This document shows, in pieces, positions 7,392 to 15,607 of a DNA stretch of 55,750 nt. The stretch spans positions 66,946 to 122,695 of the forward strand of contig JAFDHD010000002.1 of NCBI GenBank assembly GCA_019308995.1, given 5' to 3'. The notes under the pieces are model-generated. The model did no database searches. It was not told the DNA's origin and was given only the letters and a program-made list of their open reading frames with translations. The stretch is from Deltaproteobacteria bacterium. Its GTDB lineage: Bacteria; Desulfobacterota; Desulfarculia; Adiutricales; JAFDHD01. Every line of letters begins with the position of its first letter. Position 1 is the stretch's first letter. The position numbers and the translations under genes are program-made.

Positions 7392-9872
7392 TTATGATAG
7401 TAAGGTTTCTATTTTAAGGAACTCGATCTGATCAACATCAGCCGGGGTAAGTTCGAACAGCACTTCAACCGCCTTATCAACCCGCACCGAGGCCCCGGCC
7501 CCAATAAACAGAGTAATTTCAATCTGACGCTCCGTCAAGACCCTTAATCCCCCGAGCAGTGGTTTGAGGTCCACCTCCCTGGGTCCTTTCTTCCCTTTTT
7601 TCGTCACCATGATCCTATCCTGCCTGGCGATTCGATCCGGAGTCTCGGGATTAAAAAGGTCTTTTACGGCCGTGGCCTTATAGCGTGCTCCCCTGGCTCT
7701 GAGCCTCGTCCCATGACTGGGCGCGTTCATAACCCTTAAAAGCGTGAAGCCACGCAGAAGCGCGCCGGATAGAAGCTCCCGAATTCTATCCATCTCCGGC
7801 GGATTGATGAATTCCGCCTCCGCGTATTCATCCAGACTGGCCAGCCCAACCGGGAGGGGTGTGGCAAAATGAAGCCGCGGCATGGGATGGAACCCCTGAC
7901 TCATCTTAAGATTAAGGCCGCTCCGCCGAAGGCCCCGAACAAAAACATCCACTGTTTCCAGGTGACTTAAAAAACGGGCCGGACCCTCCCGAGCGTAATT
8001 GATCCAAAGCCGTTTTATCGGACCCCTGGCCGGGGGGGTTCTAACGATCACGGGAATATCCTGATCCGGGCCGCAAAGACGCGGCTTGACTTTGACAAAG
8101 TCACAGACCCCGCACTGGCCGCAGGCACTTTCGCCCTCACGGCAGTCTTCCGTCATCCGGCCCTGAAAGGCCTTCTCCCGCTCGGCCTTCAGGTATTCCA
8201 CTGCCGTTCCGCAATTGAGATGGGACCAGGGTAAAACCTCCTCCATCTCTCTGGCCCGGAGGTAGGCTCCCGGGTCCAAACCGGCTTCGGCCAAGGCCGC
8301 ATGCCAGAGATTCAGGTTAAGCTGTTCAGTCCACCCTTCAAAGCGGGCTCCCCTGGCCTGCACCATTTGCAGCACCGCCCCCAGGCGGCGGTCTCCTCGA
8401 GCCAGGATGCCTTCCAAGAGACTCGAAGCAGGCTGGTTCCATTTGAGCCTTAATCCCGGTCCCTTGAGTCGGCGGCGGAGCATGTCCAGCCGGGCCTGCA
8501 TCGCACCGAGGTCCAGCATGGACTCCCACTGAAACGGCGTATGGGCCTTGGGAATAAAGGTGGCAAAGCTGACATTTACCTGGCCTCTGGAATCTGACCT
8601 GACTCGCCGCGCCAGGTTACTGATAGCCTCTACATCCTCCTTAGTTTCGGTAGGCAAACCGACCATGAAATAAAGCTTGATCAGGCGCCAGCCCAGTCGA
8701 AAGGCCTCCTGGGCGGCAGTGATTAGATCATCGTCATTCAGGTTCTTGTTGATCACATTTCTGAGGCGTTGTGTCCCGGCTTCAGGCGCTATGGTGAAGC
8801 CGGTTTTCCGGACCCGTTTGATCTGGCGCATCAGTTCAGGGGTCAGGCTTTTGACTCTGAGGCTGGGCAGAGAAAGAGCGACGTTATTTGCCGCGTGAGC
8901 ATCCATAAAAGCGGTCATTAACTGAGGCAGGCAGGTATAATCCCCGGCCGAAAGAGAAAGAAGGGAGGCTTCATTCCATCCGGTCGCAGCCAGACTCGAA
9001 GCGGCCAGCTCCAGAATACGCCTTGGACTTCGTTCCCGGACAGGGCGATAAAGGAATCCGGCCTGGCAGAAGCGGCAGCCCTGAGTACAGCCGCGCGCGA
9101 TTTCCAGGGTCAAACGATCATGCACCGGCTTGGTCAGGGGCACCACAGGCTGTTCTGGAAAGTAGGCCGAATCGAGATCCGGAACAATGGCCCGGCTGAC
9201 CTGTTCGTAGCCTGATCGAAGCGGTTTAACTTCGATCAAGCAGCCCCGGGAGTCGTAAACCGGTTCAAAAAAGGAAGGCACGTAAACGCCTGGCTGGCCG
9301 GCCAGGCTGATCAATAGCTCTAGCTTGGAACCCCCGGCTGACTTCCACCTGGCTAGCTGGTCTAATATTTCCATGAAACCGGCTTCAGCGTCGCCCAGAT
9401 AAAAAAAGTCAAAAAAGTCAGCCACAGGCTCCGGGTTAAAAGCGCACGGCCCGCCACCGACAACCAAAGGCGCTTCCGATCCCCGCTCCCGGGCCAGTAA
9501 AGGCAGACCGGCCAGGTCTAGCATGTTCAGGACGTTGGTATAGGTGAGTTCATACTGGAGAGAAAATCCGATCAGATCGAATTCGGCCAGAGGTCGGCCG
9601 GATTCCAGGCTGGTGAGGGGACGTTTCTGCCGCCTGAGCTCATCCTCCCTATCAATCCAGGGAGCCATAATCCGCTCGGCCCAAAACCTCGGGTGTTCAT
9701 TAATCATGCCATAGAGGATTTTAAGCCCGAGATGGCTCATCCCGATTTCGTAAATTTCAGGGAAGGCCAGAGCGATATTCAGGTCCACGTCGGACTCATC
9801 CTTCACAACGGCGTTAACCTCGCCGCCGAGGTAGCGCCCAGGTCGTGTGACCTTATCCAACCTCTCGATCAT
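7392..9872 (-). CDS. TIGR03960-type B12-binding radical SAM protein fused to DUF2344
   Basis: An 826-residue two-part protein. Residues 1 to about 590 are a B12-binding-like radical SAM enzyme starting MIERLDKVTRPGRYLGGEVN, with the cluster motif CTQGCRFCQAGF near residue 265 and the TIM-barrel segment TIAPEAGTQRLRNVINKNL. A cysteine cluster at about 575-590 (CREGESACGQCGVC) closes this part. The last 230 residues from RLWINYAREGPARFLSHLE are a DUF2344 domain, often a separate neighbouring gene. The substrate is not established; association with rng suggests RNA or translation work, which is inference. The ATG at 9872 has only a weak, distant AAGG ribosome site. Confidence 0.9.
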   Translation of the reverse strand: MIERLDKVTRPGRYLGGEVNAVVKDESDVDLNIALAFPEIYEIGMSHLGLKILYGMINEHPRFWAERIMAPWIDREDELRRQKRPLTSLESGRPLAEFDLIGFSLQYELTYTNVLNMLDLAGLPLLARERGSEAPLVVGGGPCAFNPEPVADFFDFFYLGDAEAGFMEILDQLARWKSAGGSKLELLISLAGQPGVYVPSFFEPVYDSRGCLIEVKPLRSGYEQVSRAIVPDLDSAYFPEQPVVPLTKPVHDRLTLEIARGCTQGCRFCQAGFLYRPVRERSPRRILELAASSLAATGWNEASLLSLSAGDYTCLPQLMTAFMDAHAANNVALSLPSLRVKSLTPELMRQIKRVRKTGFTIAPEAGTQRLRNVINKNLNDDDLITAAQEAFRLGWRLIKLYFMVGLPTETKEDVEAISNLARRVRSDSRGQVNVSFATFIPKAHTPFQWESMLDLGAMQARLDMLRRRLKGPGLRLKWNQPASSLLEGILARGDRRLGAVLQMVQARGARFEGWTEQLNLNLWHAALAEAGLDPGAYLRAREMEEVLPWSHLNCGTAVEYLKAEREKAFQGRMTEDCREGESACGQCGVCDFVKVKPRLCGPDQDIPVIVRTPPARGPIKRLWINYAREGPARFLSHLETVDVFVRGLRRSGLNLKMSQGFHPMPRLHFATPLPVGLASLDEYAEAEFINPPEMDRIRELLSGALLRGFTLLRVMNAPSHGTRLRARGARYKATAVKDLFNPETPDRIARQDRIMVTKKGKKGPREVDLKPLLGGLRVLTERQIEITLFIGAGASVRVDKAVEVLFELTPADVDQIEFLKIETLLS

Positions 9873-10006
9873 ATTGCATTGATACCTTATTTTGATAAAA
9901 ACTCACAACCAATCCATTGCTCGCTTAGTTTTCGAGAAAGTTCTTGAAGGGGATTTCAGGAGGGAACCGTAAAAAATTCCAACCTTAAAAAATCAAAGGA
10001 GCCGAA

Positions 10007-10750
10007 TTAAAGCTTCAGATCCCGGCTGAGGAATTTTTTAGTATAATCGTCGCCACTTACCAGGAGTTCGGACCATAGGCCGTCGGTGTGAATAAGACCG
10101 TTTCTAAGCAAAACGAAACGCTTGGCAAATTCTTGAGCCATATGAACGCTGGTCGTGGCAACGATGATTGTCATTCGGTGTTCAGCTACCAGAGCCTTTA
10201 TAACCTTGATAATACGGGCCGAGGTCACAGGGTCCAGCCCGGCCGCCGGCTCGTCAAACAGGGCCAGCCGTGGAGAGGTCGAGAGAGTACGAGCCACAGC
10301 CACCCTCTTTTGCATACCACCTGAAAGCTCATAAGGGTATTTGTCAATGGCGTGCCATAAGTTCACACCCCGGAGCAACCGCTCGATAATCTCGTCTTTC
10401 TCTTTGTGAGAAAGATTTGTTTCCTCGTCCAGAATGAATCTGATATTTTCTCGAACGGTCATGGAATCGAACAGGGCGCCGGATTGAAATTGCATCTCTA
10501 TGTTTTTGAGCAGGTTTCTTTTTTTAAATTCATTCATCGCGGTGATATTCTGGCCAAAAAGGATGACCTGCCCGCTGTCAGGGGGAATGAGGCCGACAAT
10601 AATTTTAAAAAGGGTCGTCTTGCCCGTCGTAGACTCACCGACCAGACTGACATACTCTCCCTCCTGAACGGTTAAAGAGACGCCGTCAAGGACCCGCTGT
10701 CCGTTGAAGGACTTGACCACATTTTTAATGATTAGTATTTCCTCTGCCAT
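10007..10750 (-). CDS. MlaF-like ABC ATPase with a degenerate H-loop
   Basis: A 247-residue ABC ATPase closest in pattern to MlaF (lipid transport): FQSGALFDSMTVRENI is an MlaF-family hallmark. The signature LSGGMQKRVAVART and Walker B LALFDEPAAGLDP, with its catalytic Glu, are present. Walker A reads GESTTGKTT, with Thr where the fourth Gly is usual. The H-loop, normally TH or SH followed by D, reads VATTSVHMAQ, so the histidine is absent at its expected position. No MlaE permease or MCE-domain gene is in the window, so partners must be encoded elsewhere or this ATPase is used differently. It lies 36 bases downstream of the small gene at 10787. Confidence 0.82.
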   Translation of the reverse strand: MAEEILIIKNVVKSFNGQRVLDGVSLTVQEGEYVSLVGESTTGKTTLFKIIVGLIPPDSGQVILFGQNITAMNEFKKRNLLKNIEMQFQSGALFDSMTVRENIRFILDEETNLSHKEKDEIIERLLRGVNLWHAIDKYPYELSGGMQKRVAVARTLSTSPRLALFDEPAAGLDPVTSARIIKVIKALVAEHRMTIIVATTSVHMAQEFAKRFVLLRNGLIHTDGLWSELLVSGDDYTKKFLSRDLKL

Positions 10751-10786
10751 TTCGATATGTCCCCAGCAGGGGGTTAAACTGCTGAA

Positions 10787-11059
10787 TCAGAACTCAATGC
10801 TTTCAGGCCTGATATCTCCGCTGGTTTGAACCACAACCGAACCGCTGGCCAGATAGGTCACAGGCTCATCCAAGTGGTTGACCATCCCCTCGAACTTAAA
10901 GCACACCTTGATTTCTCCACCCTCGACCGGCTCGCAACTGACAACCTCGAAGGACTTCTCCTCAATCTTGAAAAAAAACGCCGGGTTTTTCTCGTCAGCC
11001 GGCCGATTCAGCCTGTCCGCGATTTGAGCGGCAACCTTGGCCGAATCGATCTTCTCCAT
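10787..11059 (-). CDS. small protein of unknown function
   Basis: About 90 residues (MEKIDSAKVAAQIADRLNR ... DIRPESIEF) with mixed charge, no membrane segment and no cysteine cluster. I do not recognise a family. The frame extends upstream to an ATG at 11086, but ATG 11059 has an AAGGGAGA ribosome site 5-8 bases away, so I prefer it. The composition (FFFKIEEKSFEVVSCEPVEGGEIKVCFKFEG) suggests a small beta-rich soluble protein. It is followed after 36 bases by the MlaF-like ATPase and may be its accessory, but only position supports this. Confidence 0.6.
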   Translation of the reverse strand: MEKIDSAKVAAQIADRLNRPADEKNPAFFFKIEEKSFEVVSCEPVEGGEIKVCFKFEGMVNHLDEPVTYLASGSVVVQTSGDIRPESIEF

Positions 11060-11441
11060 AATCTTCTCCCTTCTTAAGCTATGCAAAATAGGGCCAATTT
11101 AAAAACTAACGACTCAGGAGTTATAATAATATTTTTAAACCTCGTGAGCAAGCTTTATGAACCGACCCGAACCTTCCTGAGATATTTACACCTGCGCAAT
11201 TAGAGCGGGTACCGGCTTTTTTATTTGGTAGGCGTATTTAGCAGGCGTATTTGGCAGGCTTATGTCTGATTCTACAAAAATGACAATCCCCCTTCTCGGA
11301 TGCGAGGATTGCTAAAGGAACCTATTCTTAAAGGATAATCCTGAAAATTATCAGGGCCGCGTCTGTCTGAGGAACCGCGGCCGTGCGGCAAGTATTTGAA
11401 GCGATCTTTTCAGAAGGAACTTCTTGTAAAAGCTGTTTTAG
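11060..11441. other. intergenic region with short repeats and a GC-rich hairpin
   Basis: No convincing gene on either strand. It holds two near-identical 13-base units (AGGCGTATTT followed by AGC or GGC) at 11230-11255 with a partial third unit to about 11268. A 7-bp inverted repeat (GGCCGCG...CGCGGCC) lies at 11355-11382. The promoter of the small gene at 10787 is presumably within 11070-11200 but I see no clear boxes. Confidence 0.4.
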
Positions 11442-11476
11442 AAAAAAAACGCCGGGAGAGTCTGTGCCCTCCCGGC
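11442..11476 (-). terminator. rho-independent terminator of the thiolase gene
   Basis: On the minus strand, 27 bases past the thiolase stop, GCCGGGAG and CTCCCGGC form an 8-bp GC-rich stem with a 10-base loop, directly followed by GTTTTTTTTC. This is a textbook intrinsic terminator. Confidence 0.9.
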
Positions 11477-11502
11477 GCCAGGATTATCAATGATTACTGT
11501 TA

Positions 11503-12699
11503 TTAATCTTCTTTTTCGATGATTGTGGTCACACCCTGTCCGCCGCCGCAGCAGGCCGTGGCACAACCCCAACGTGCGCCCTGCTCTTCCAAGATCCGGG
11601 CCAGGGTCCCGATGAGACGATTTCCGGTAGCTCCCAGGGGATGGCCGATGGCCACTCCGCCGCCATGGATATTAACCTTCTCCGGGTCAATCCCCAGCTC
11701 TTCCATGGCGTTCAGGGTCACGATGCAGAAGGCCTCGTTGATTTCCCAGAAATCTATGTCCTTGACCTCCATACTGGCCATCTTCAAGGCCTTTTTCGTG
11801 GCCGGCACGGGTCCGGCGCCCATGATGGTGGGGTCCACACCGGCGAAGCCGATGGCGCGAATGGTGCCCATGGGTTTGAGGCCTCTCTTTTCGGCTGTTT
11901 CTTTTGCCATAAGCAGCAGCGAGGTGGCCCCGGCATTGAGGGGTGAAGATACACCGGCGGTGATGACTCCATCCTCAACATACGCAGCCTTGAGTCCGGC
12001 CAGAGCTTCCATGGTCGTGCTCGCACGAACGGCCTGGTCAACTTTGACGCTCATGGTGCTCCCATCCGCCTGCTCGGCCTCGATAGGCAGGATCTCACCG
12101 TCAAAAAAACCGGCCTCCTGAGCTTCTGCGGCACGATGGTGGGAGCGCATCGCCCATTCATCCATGTCCTCTTTGGTGAACTTGCCTGAGAGCTTGAAGA
12201 GTTTTTCAGCGGTCAGACCCATGTTCATGGCTGTGGCGAAGTCCCAGTGCTTATATTTTTCGTCTGTAAACATCTTCATATTGGGCTTGATAGCGTCACC
12301 GCCGCCGCCCATGGGCACACGGGTCATGTGTTCGATTCCGCCTGTCATCACGATGTCCGCGTTGCCTGTGGCGATCTCCATATACGCAATATGCGTCGCG
12401 GCCATGGCGGACCCGCATTGCTGATCCACAAATTTGGCTGGCATCGTTTCAGGAAAGTCGGCTAAAAATATCGGACTCCGGCCGCCGTAAGTCCAATTTT
12501 CGCTGACACCCATGGCGGAACCGACAAGAAAGTCATCCACTTCTTTGGGTTCCACATTCGCTCTCTTCAATAGCTCCGGGAGCAGCATGGCCAGCAATTC
12601 ATCGCCTCTCATCTTATGAAGCCAGTCTCTGCCAGGGTCCCTTGGGCGGGACCGAGATTGCGCCGTCCTTAGATATCCTGCGATTACTACATCTCTCAT
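11503..12699 (-). CDS. acetyl-CoA acetyltransferase / 3-ketoacyl-CoA thiolase
   Basis: A 398-residue thiolase of normal length. The acyl-enzyme cysteine lies in DQQCGSAMAATHIA (about residue 90). The second half carries the GHPLGATG loop with its catalytic histidine and ATACCGGGQG with the proton-relay cysteine. It cleaves or condenses 3-ketoacyl-CoA, the last step of beta-oxidation. The start at 12699 has a strong AAGGAGG site, and the gene ends in its own terminator, so it may be a single-gene unit. Nearby SDR, acyl-CoA ligase and acyl-CoA dehydrogenase genes point to degradation rather than polyhydroxybutyrate synthesis, but substrate length cannot be read. Confidence 0.92.
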   Translation of the reverse strand: MRDVVIAGYLRTAQSRSRPRDPGRDWLHKMRGDELLAMLLPELLKRANVEPKEVDDFLVGSAMGVSENWTYGGRSPIFLADFPETMPAKFVDQQCGSAMAATHIAYMEIATGNADIVMTGGIEHMTRVPMGGGGDAIKPNMKMFTDEKYKHWDFATAMNMGLTAEKLFKLSGKFTKEDMDEWAMRSHHRAAEAQEAGFFDGEILPIEAEQADGSTMSVKVDQAVRASTTMEALAGLKAAYVEDGVITAGVSSPLNAGATSLLLMAKETAEKRGLKPMGTIRAIGFAGVDPTIMGAGPVPATKKALKMASMEVKDIDFWEINEAFCIVTLNAMEELGIDPEKVNIHGGGVAIGHPLGATGNRLIGTLARILEEQGARWGCATACCGGGQGVTTIIEKED

Positions 12700-13075
12700 G
12701 ATTTTTCCTCCTTAGGCATTTTTATCACACAAAATGTGAATTAAGACCTGATTGGCCACCTGGCCGACCTGGGCTCACTGAGCCCTGCGGTCCGGAAAAC
12801 CTGGTATATCATAAGCGTCCGCATGATACATGTTCTCCCCTGTTAACCGCAGAGCGATCACGTCACCGAGTTGTTATACTTCCGAAACTCCTTTCAGCCG
12901 CGGGCCGAAGCCATCATGTTCCTGAAGATCGCCCCATTTGTCTGGCCCATGATTATAGGAATTTTAGAAACAGTAAGCAAGCATAAAACGTTCCTGTCAT
13001 TGACTGTCCCGACCGCGACACGATACTGTTTCACTTATTCCTCATTAAAAAGTTCCTGATAAGGGGAATCTTCAA
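12700..13075. other. intergenic region upstream of the thiolase gene
   Basis: No recognisable gene. A 46-codon minus-strand frame from GTG 13034 to TGA 12894 (ending IIMGQTNGAIFRNMMASARG) follows an AGGA but is too short and unfamiliar to call. The thiolase promoter presumably lies here; I could not identify boxes with confidence. Confidence 0.3.
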
Positions 13076-13855
13076 CTACCTAGCAACCGACGAGCCACCG
13101 TCAATAATACAGGTTTGACCGGTAATAAAGGACCCGGCGTCTGAAATCAGGAGCAGAGAAATACCGGCCAGATCCTCCACCTTGCCCAGCCGGGAAACAG
13201 GCCAGTTTGCAGCGACCTGTTCGCTATCAGGCCGATCCCAGAGCGCCTGGCTCAGTCTGGTCTTTATCAAACCCGGAGCCAGGGCGTTGACCCGGATACC
13301 GTTCTTTCCCCACTCGCTGGCCAGGCACCTGGTCAGATGAATCAGAGCGGCCTTGGTTATGTTGTAAACATTGGTTCCGGATGAGGTGGAGAACCCGCCC
13401 AAAGAAGCGGTGTTAAGAATACAGCCGCCGTGATCCTTCATCCAGGCGTGGAAGACAAGCTGGGAAAGGAGGAACGGTCCTTTCAGGTTCACCTCGAAAA
13501 TTTTATCCCAGGCCGATTCAGAGACATCCTCCAGAGGACCCCAGGCCGGATTTGTACCGGCGTTGTTAACCAGGATATCTATCCCCCCGGCCCAGTCCAT
13601 GGCCGTCTCAATCAGTTTTTTCCGGTCTTCGGCCGATGAAATGTTGGAGGCCACGGGCAGCACTTCACCGCCGGACGCTTGGCGGATTCTTTCGGCCGCC
13701 TCTTTTATGCCTTCCGGCCTGCGGCTGCTCACGACCAGTTTTGCCCCGGCCAGGGAGCAGGCTCTGGCGATTTCCTCACCGATGCCTCGGCTGGCCCCGG
13801 CGATGAGGGCGGTTTTACCTTCCAAAGAAAACATGGATGCAACCTCTTTATTCAT
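13076..13855 (-). CDS. short-chain dehydrogenase/reductase (SDR)
   Basis: A 259-residue classical SDR. The cofactor motif is ALIAGASRGIGEEIA (about 15-29), followed by NNAGTNP; the catalytic serine lies in NTASLGGFS and the catalytic pair in YNITKAAL. The C-terminus SFITGQTCIIDGGSSVA is typical of 3-oxoacyl-ACP reductase or hydroxyacyl-CoA dehydrogenase-like members. SSRR after the second strand favours NADP(H), an inference from the arginines. The first ATG (13855) has AGGAGG nine bases upstream and is preferred over the internal ATG seven codons later. Given neighbours, a 3-hydroxyacyl-CoA or related alcohol is a reasonable substrate. Confidence 0.88.
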   Translation of the reverse strand: MNKEVASMFSLEGKTALIAGASRGIGEEIARACSLAGAKLVVSSRRPEGIKEAAERIRQASGGEVLPVASNISSAEDRKKLIETAMDWAGGIDILVNNAGTNPAWGPLEDVSESAWDKIFEVNLKGPFLLSQLVFHAWMKDHGGCILNTASLGGFSTSSGTNVYNITKAALIHLTRCLASEWGKNGIRVNALAPGLIKTRLSQALWDRPDSEQVAANWPVSRLGKVEDLAGISLLLISDAGSFITGQTCIIDGGSSVAR

Positions 13856-14086
13856 ATTAAACTAACCTCCTTGAAGCTTTCTTGCCTTTCAGGATCGGTT
13901 CATAACCTCTGTCCGTGCCTTGCCTTGTGACGCTATCGGAAGAATACCCAACCCTGAGGCAGTTGTCCAGCATTTACATGTATGAAGCCGGAGACGTGGT
14001 GAAGACATTCATGTTTTTTACAGGGTCTTGAATGTAAGTAATTGAATCAGCCCGCTTTCGGGAGACCGTTGGCGGGGGAACAAGGG

Positions 14087-14836
14087 TTAGAGCCCGAGAT
14101 AGGTCTTGCGGATGATTTCATCCTGTAGCAGTTCCTCGCCGGTTCCTTGGGCAATGATTTTCCCTGATGAGAGGACGTAATTTCGCGAGGCCATCTTGAA
14201 GACCAGGCTGACTTCCTGTTCCACGAGCAGGACCGTGATGCCCAGATCACGAATGTCAGCAATTCGGTCAAAAACCTCCTTACGTATCATGGGGGCAAGC
14301 CCGGTTGAGGGTTCGTCAATGCAGAGCAGTTTGGGTCGGAACATGAGCGCCCTGCCAAGGGCCAGCATCTGCTGCTCACCTCCAGACAGGGTCCCGGAAA
14401 TCTGTTTGGCTCGCTCTTTAAGCACCGGGAAAAGCTGATACACCTTTTCCAGATTTTCCTCGATCTCCTTTTTATCTTTCAGGAGGTAGGCGCCGGCCAG
14501 GAGGTTGTCGCGCGTGGACATCTCACGAAAAGGCCTTCTTCTTTCCGGACAGTGAATCAAGCCTCTGGCGACAATTTCATGGGCCGGGACCTCATCTATT
14601 CTCTCACCATCGAAGGTCACCGTCCCTTTTATCGTCACGTCTTCGCCGACGGACCGGCGTGTAATCTCCCTTTCCCAGGCGACGAGGCCGGTGATGGCTC
14701 TGAGTAGAGTAGATTTGCCTGCCCCGTTGGGACCGACCAGACTGACCAATTCACCGGCATCAACATGCATGCTCAGGTCGTTGATGAGCATGGCCTTATC
14801 ATAATGGACCGTGAGATTCGCGACTTCAAGCAGCAA
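14087..14836 (-). CDS. livF: Liv-type ABC importer ATPase (LivF)
   Basis: A 249-residue ATPase with Walker A GPNGAGKSTLL, the LivF-type segment RGLIHCPERRRPFREMSTRDNL, signature LSGGEQQMLALGRAL, and Walker B LLCIDEPSTGLAP. The H-loop position reads VEQE, which is usual for LivF. The start codon is TTG at 14836, with AAGGAG ten bases upstream. It lies two bases downstream of livG and ends the transport operon. With LivG it energises uptake through LivH and LivM. Confidence 0.9.
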   Translation of the reverse strand: MLLEVANLTVHYDKAMLINDLSMHVDAGELVSLVGPNGAGKSTLLRAITGLVAWEREITRRSVGEDVTIKGTVTFDGERIDEVPAHEIVARGLIHCPERRRPFREMSTRDNLLAGAYLLKDKKEIEENLEKVYQLFPVLKERAKQISGTLSGGEQQMLALGRALMFRPKLLCIDEPSTGLAPMIRKEVFDRIADIRDLGITVLLVEQEVSLVFKMASRNYVLSSGKIIAQGTGEELLQDEIIRKTYLGL

Positions 14837-14838
14837 CG

Positions 14839-15606
14839 TTAAAGGTCTCCTTCGCCCAGGTAAGACTCGATCACCTCTTTGTTTTTCACTACCTCTTCCG
14901 GGGTGCCATCCGCGATGATTTTTCCGTAATTGAGCACAATGATACGCTCGGTAATTTTCATCAACTGCTGGAGCTTATGTTCGATGATGATCATGGCCGG
15001 TCCTTCGCTGTGCAGCCGGCCGAAGCGACCGCCCTTATGAAGTCTTTTTATAGACTTGCCCATAAGGTCCGTTTCAGCCGGGCTGAGTCCCCCGAACGGT
15101 TCATCCAACAGGAGCAGTTCCGGTTCTGTAGCCACGGCCCGGGCGACCTCGAGCCGTTTGAGATCACCCTGGGAAAGCGTGGAGGCATCCTCCAGGGCCA
15201 TATCGGAGATGCCGGCGAATTCAAGGGCGTCCATGGCCTTGGCCTCGATTCTCTTGACCCATTCCCCGCGCTTCATGGCACGAGGCGAAAGGCAGGAGAC
15301 CATGACGTTGGCGATGATGGGCAGCCGTCGGAAGGGCCGCATATTCTGGAAGGTGCCGACAATACCCATATTTACGATACTCCAGGTTTTCTTACCGGTA
15401 ATCTTTTTGCCTTTGAACCTGATCGTTCCGGAGTCTGCTTTGATGATACCCAGGATCAGTCTCACCAGGGTGGTCTTACCTGCGCCGTTGGGACCGATAA
15501 GGCCGATCATCTCCTCCCGGTCCACCTTGAAGTTAATATCGCTAACGGCTTTGAGGCCTCCGAAGCCCTTGTTCAGTTCTTCGATCTCCAGAAAAGGCGT
15601 GCTCAT
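14839..15606 (-). CDS. livG: Liv-type ABC importer ATPase (LivG)
   Basis: A 255-residue ATPase with Walker A GPNGAGKTTLV, a typical LivG-type central segment (GIVGTFQNMRPFRRLPIIANV), signature LSQGDLKRLEVARA, Walker B LLLLDEPFGGLSP, and H-loop IIEHKL. The signature has SQGD where SGGQ is more common; this is a familiar LivG variant. ATG 15606 follows the ligase stop by one base, with GAGGAGG inside the ligase 3' end, so translation is coupled. It is the second ATPase of the heterodimeric Liv importer. Confidence 0.9.
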   Translation of the reverse strand: MSTPFLEIEELNKGFGGLKAVSDINFKVDREEMIGLIGPNGAGKTTLVRLILGIIKADSGTIRFKGKKITGKKTWSIVNMGIVGTFQNMRPFRRLPIIANVMVSCLSPRAMKRGEWVKRIEAKAMDALEFAGISDMALEDASTLSQGDLKRLEVARAVATEPELLLLDEPFGGLSPAETDLMGKSIKRLHKGGRFGRLHSEGPAMIIIEHKLQQLMKITERIIVLNYGKIIADGTPEEVVKNKEVIESYLGEGDL

Positions 15607-15607
15607 C

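Noticed and set aside
11230-11268. 13-base tandem repeat as a CRISPR or iteron array
   Set aside because: Only two full units, no spacers and no rep or cas gene nearby.
11519-12121. 200-codon plus-strand ORF opposite the thiolase
   Set aside because: No motif; antisense shadow of a clear thiolase.
12894-13034. 46-codon minus-strand frame with GTG start and AGGA upstream
   Set aside because: Too short and unrecognised; could be chance.
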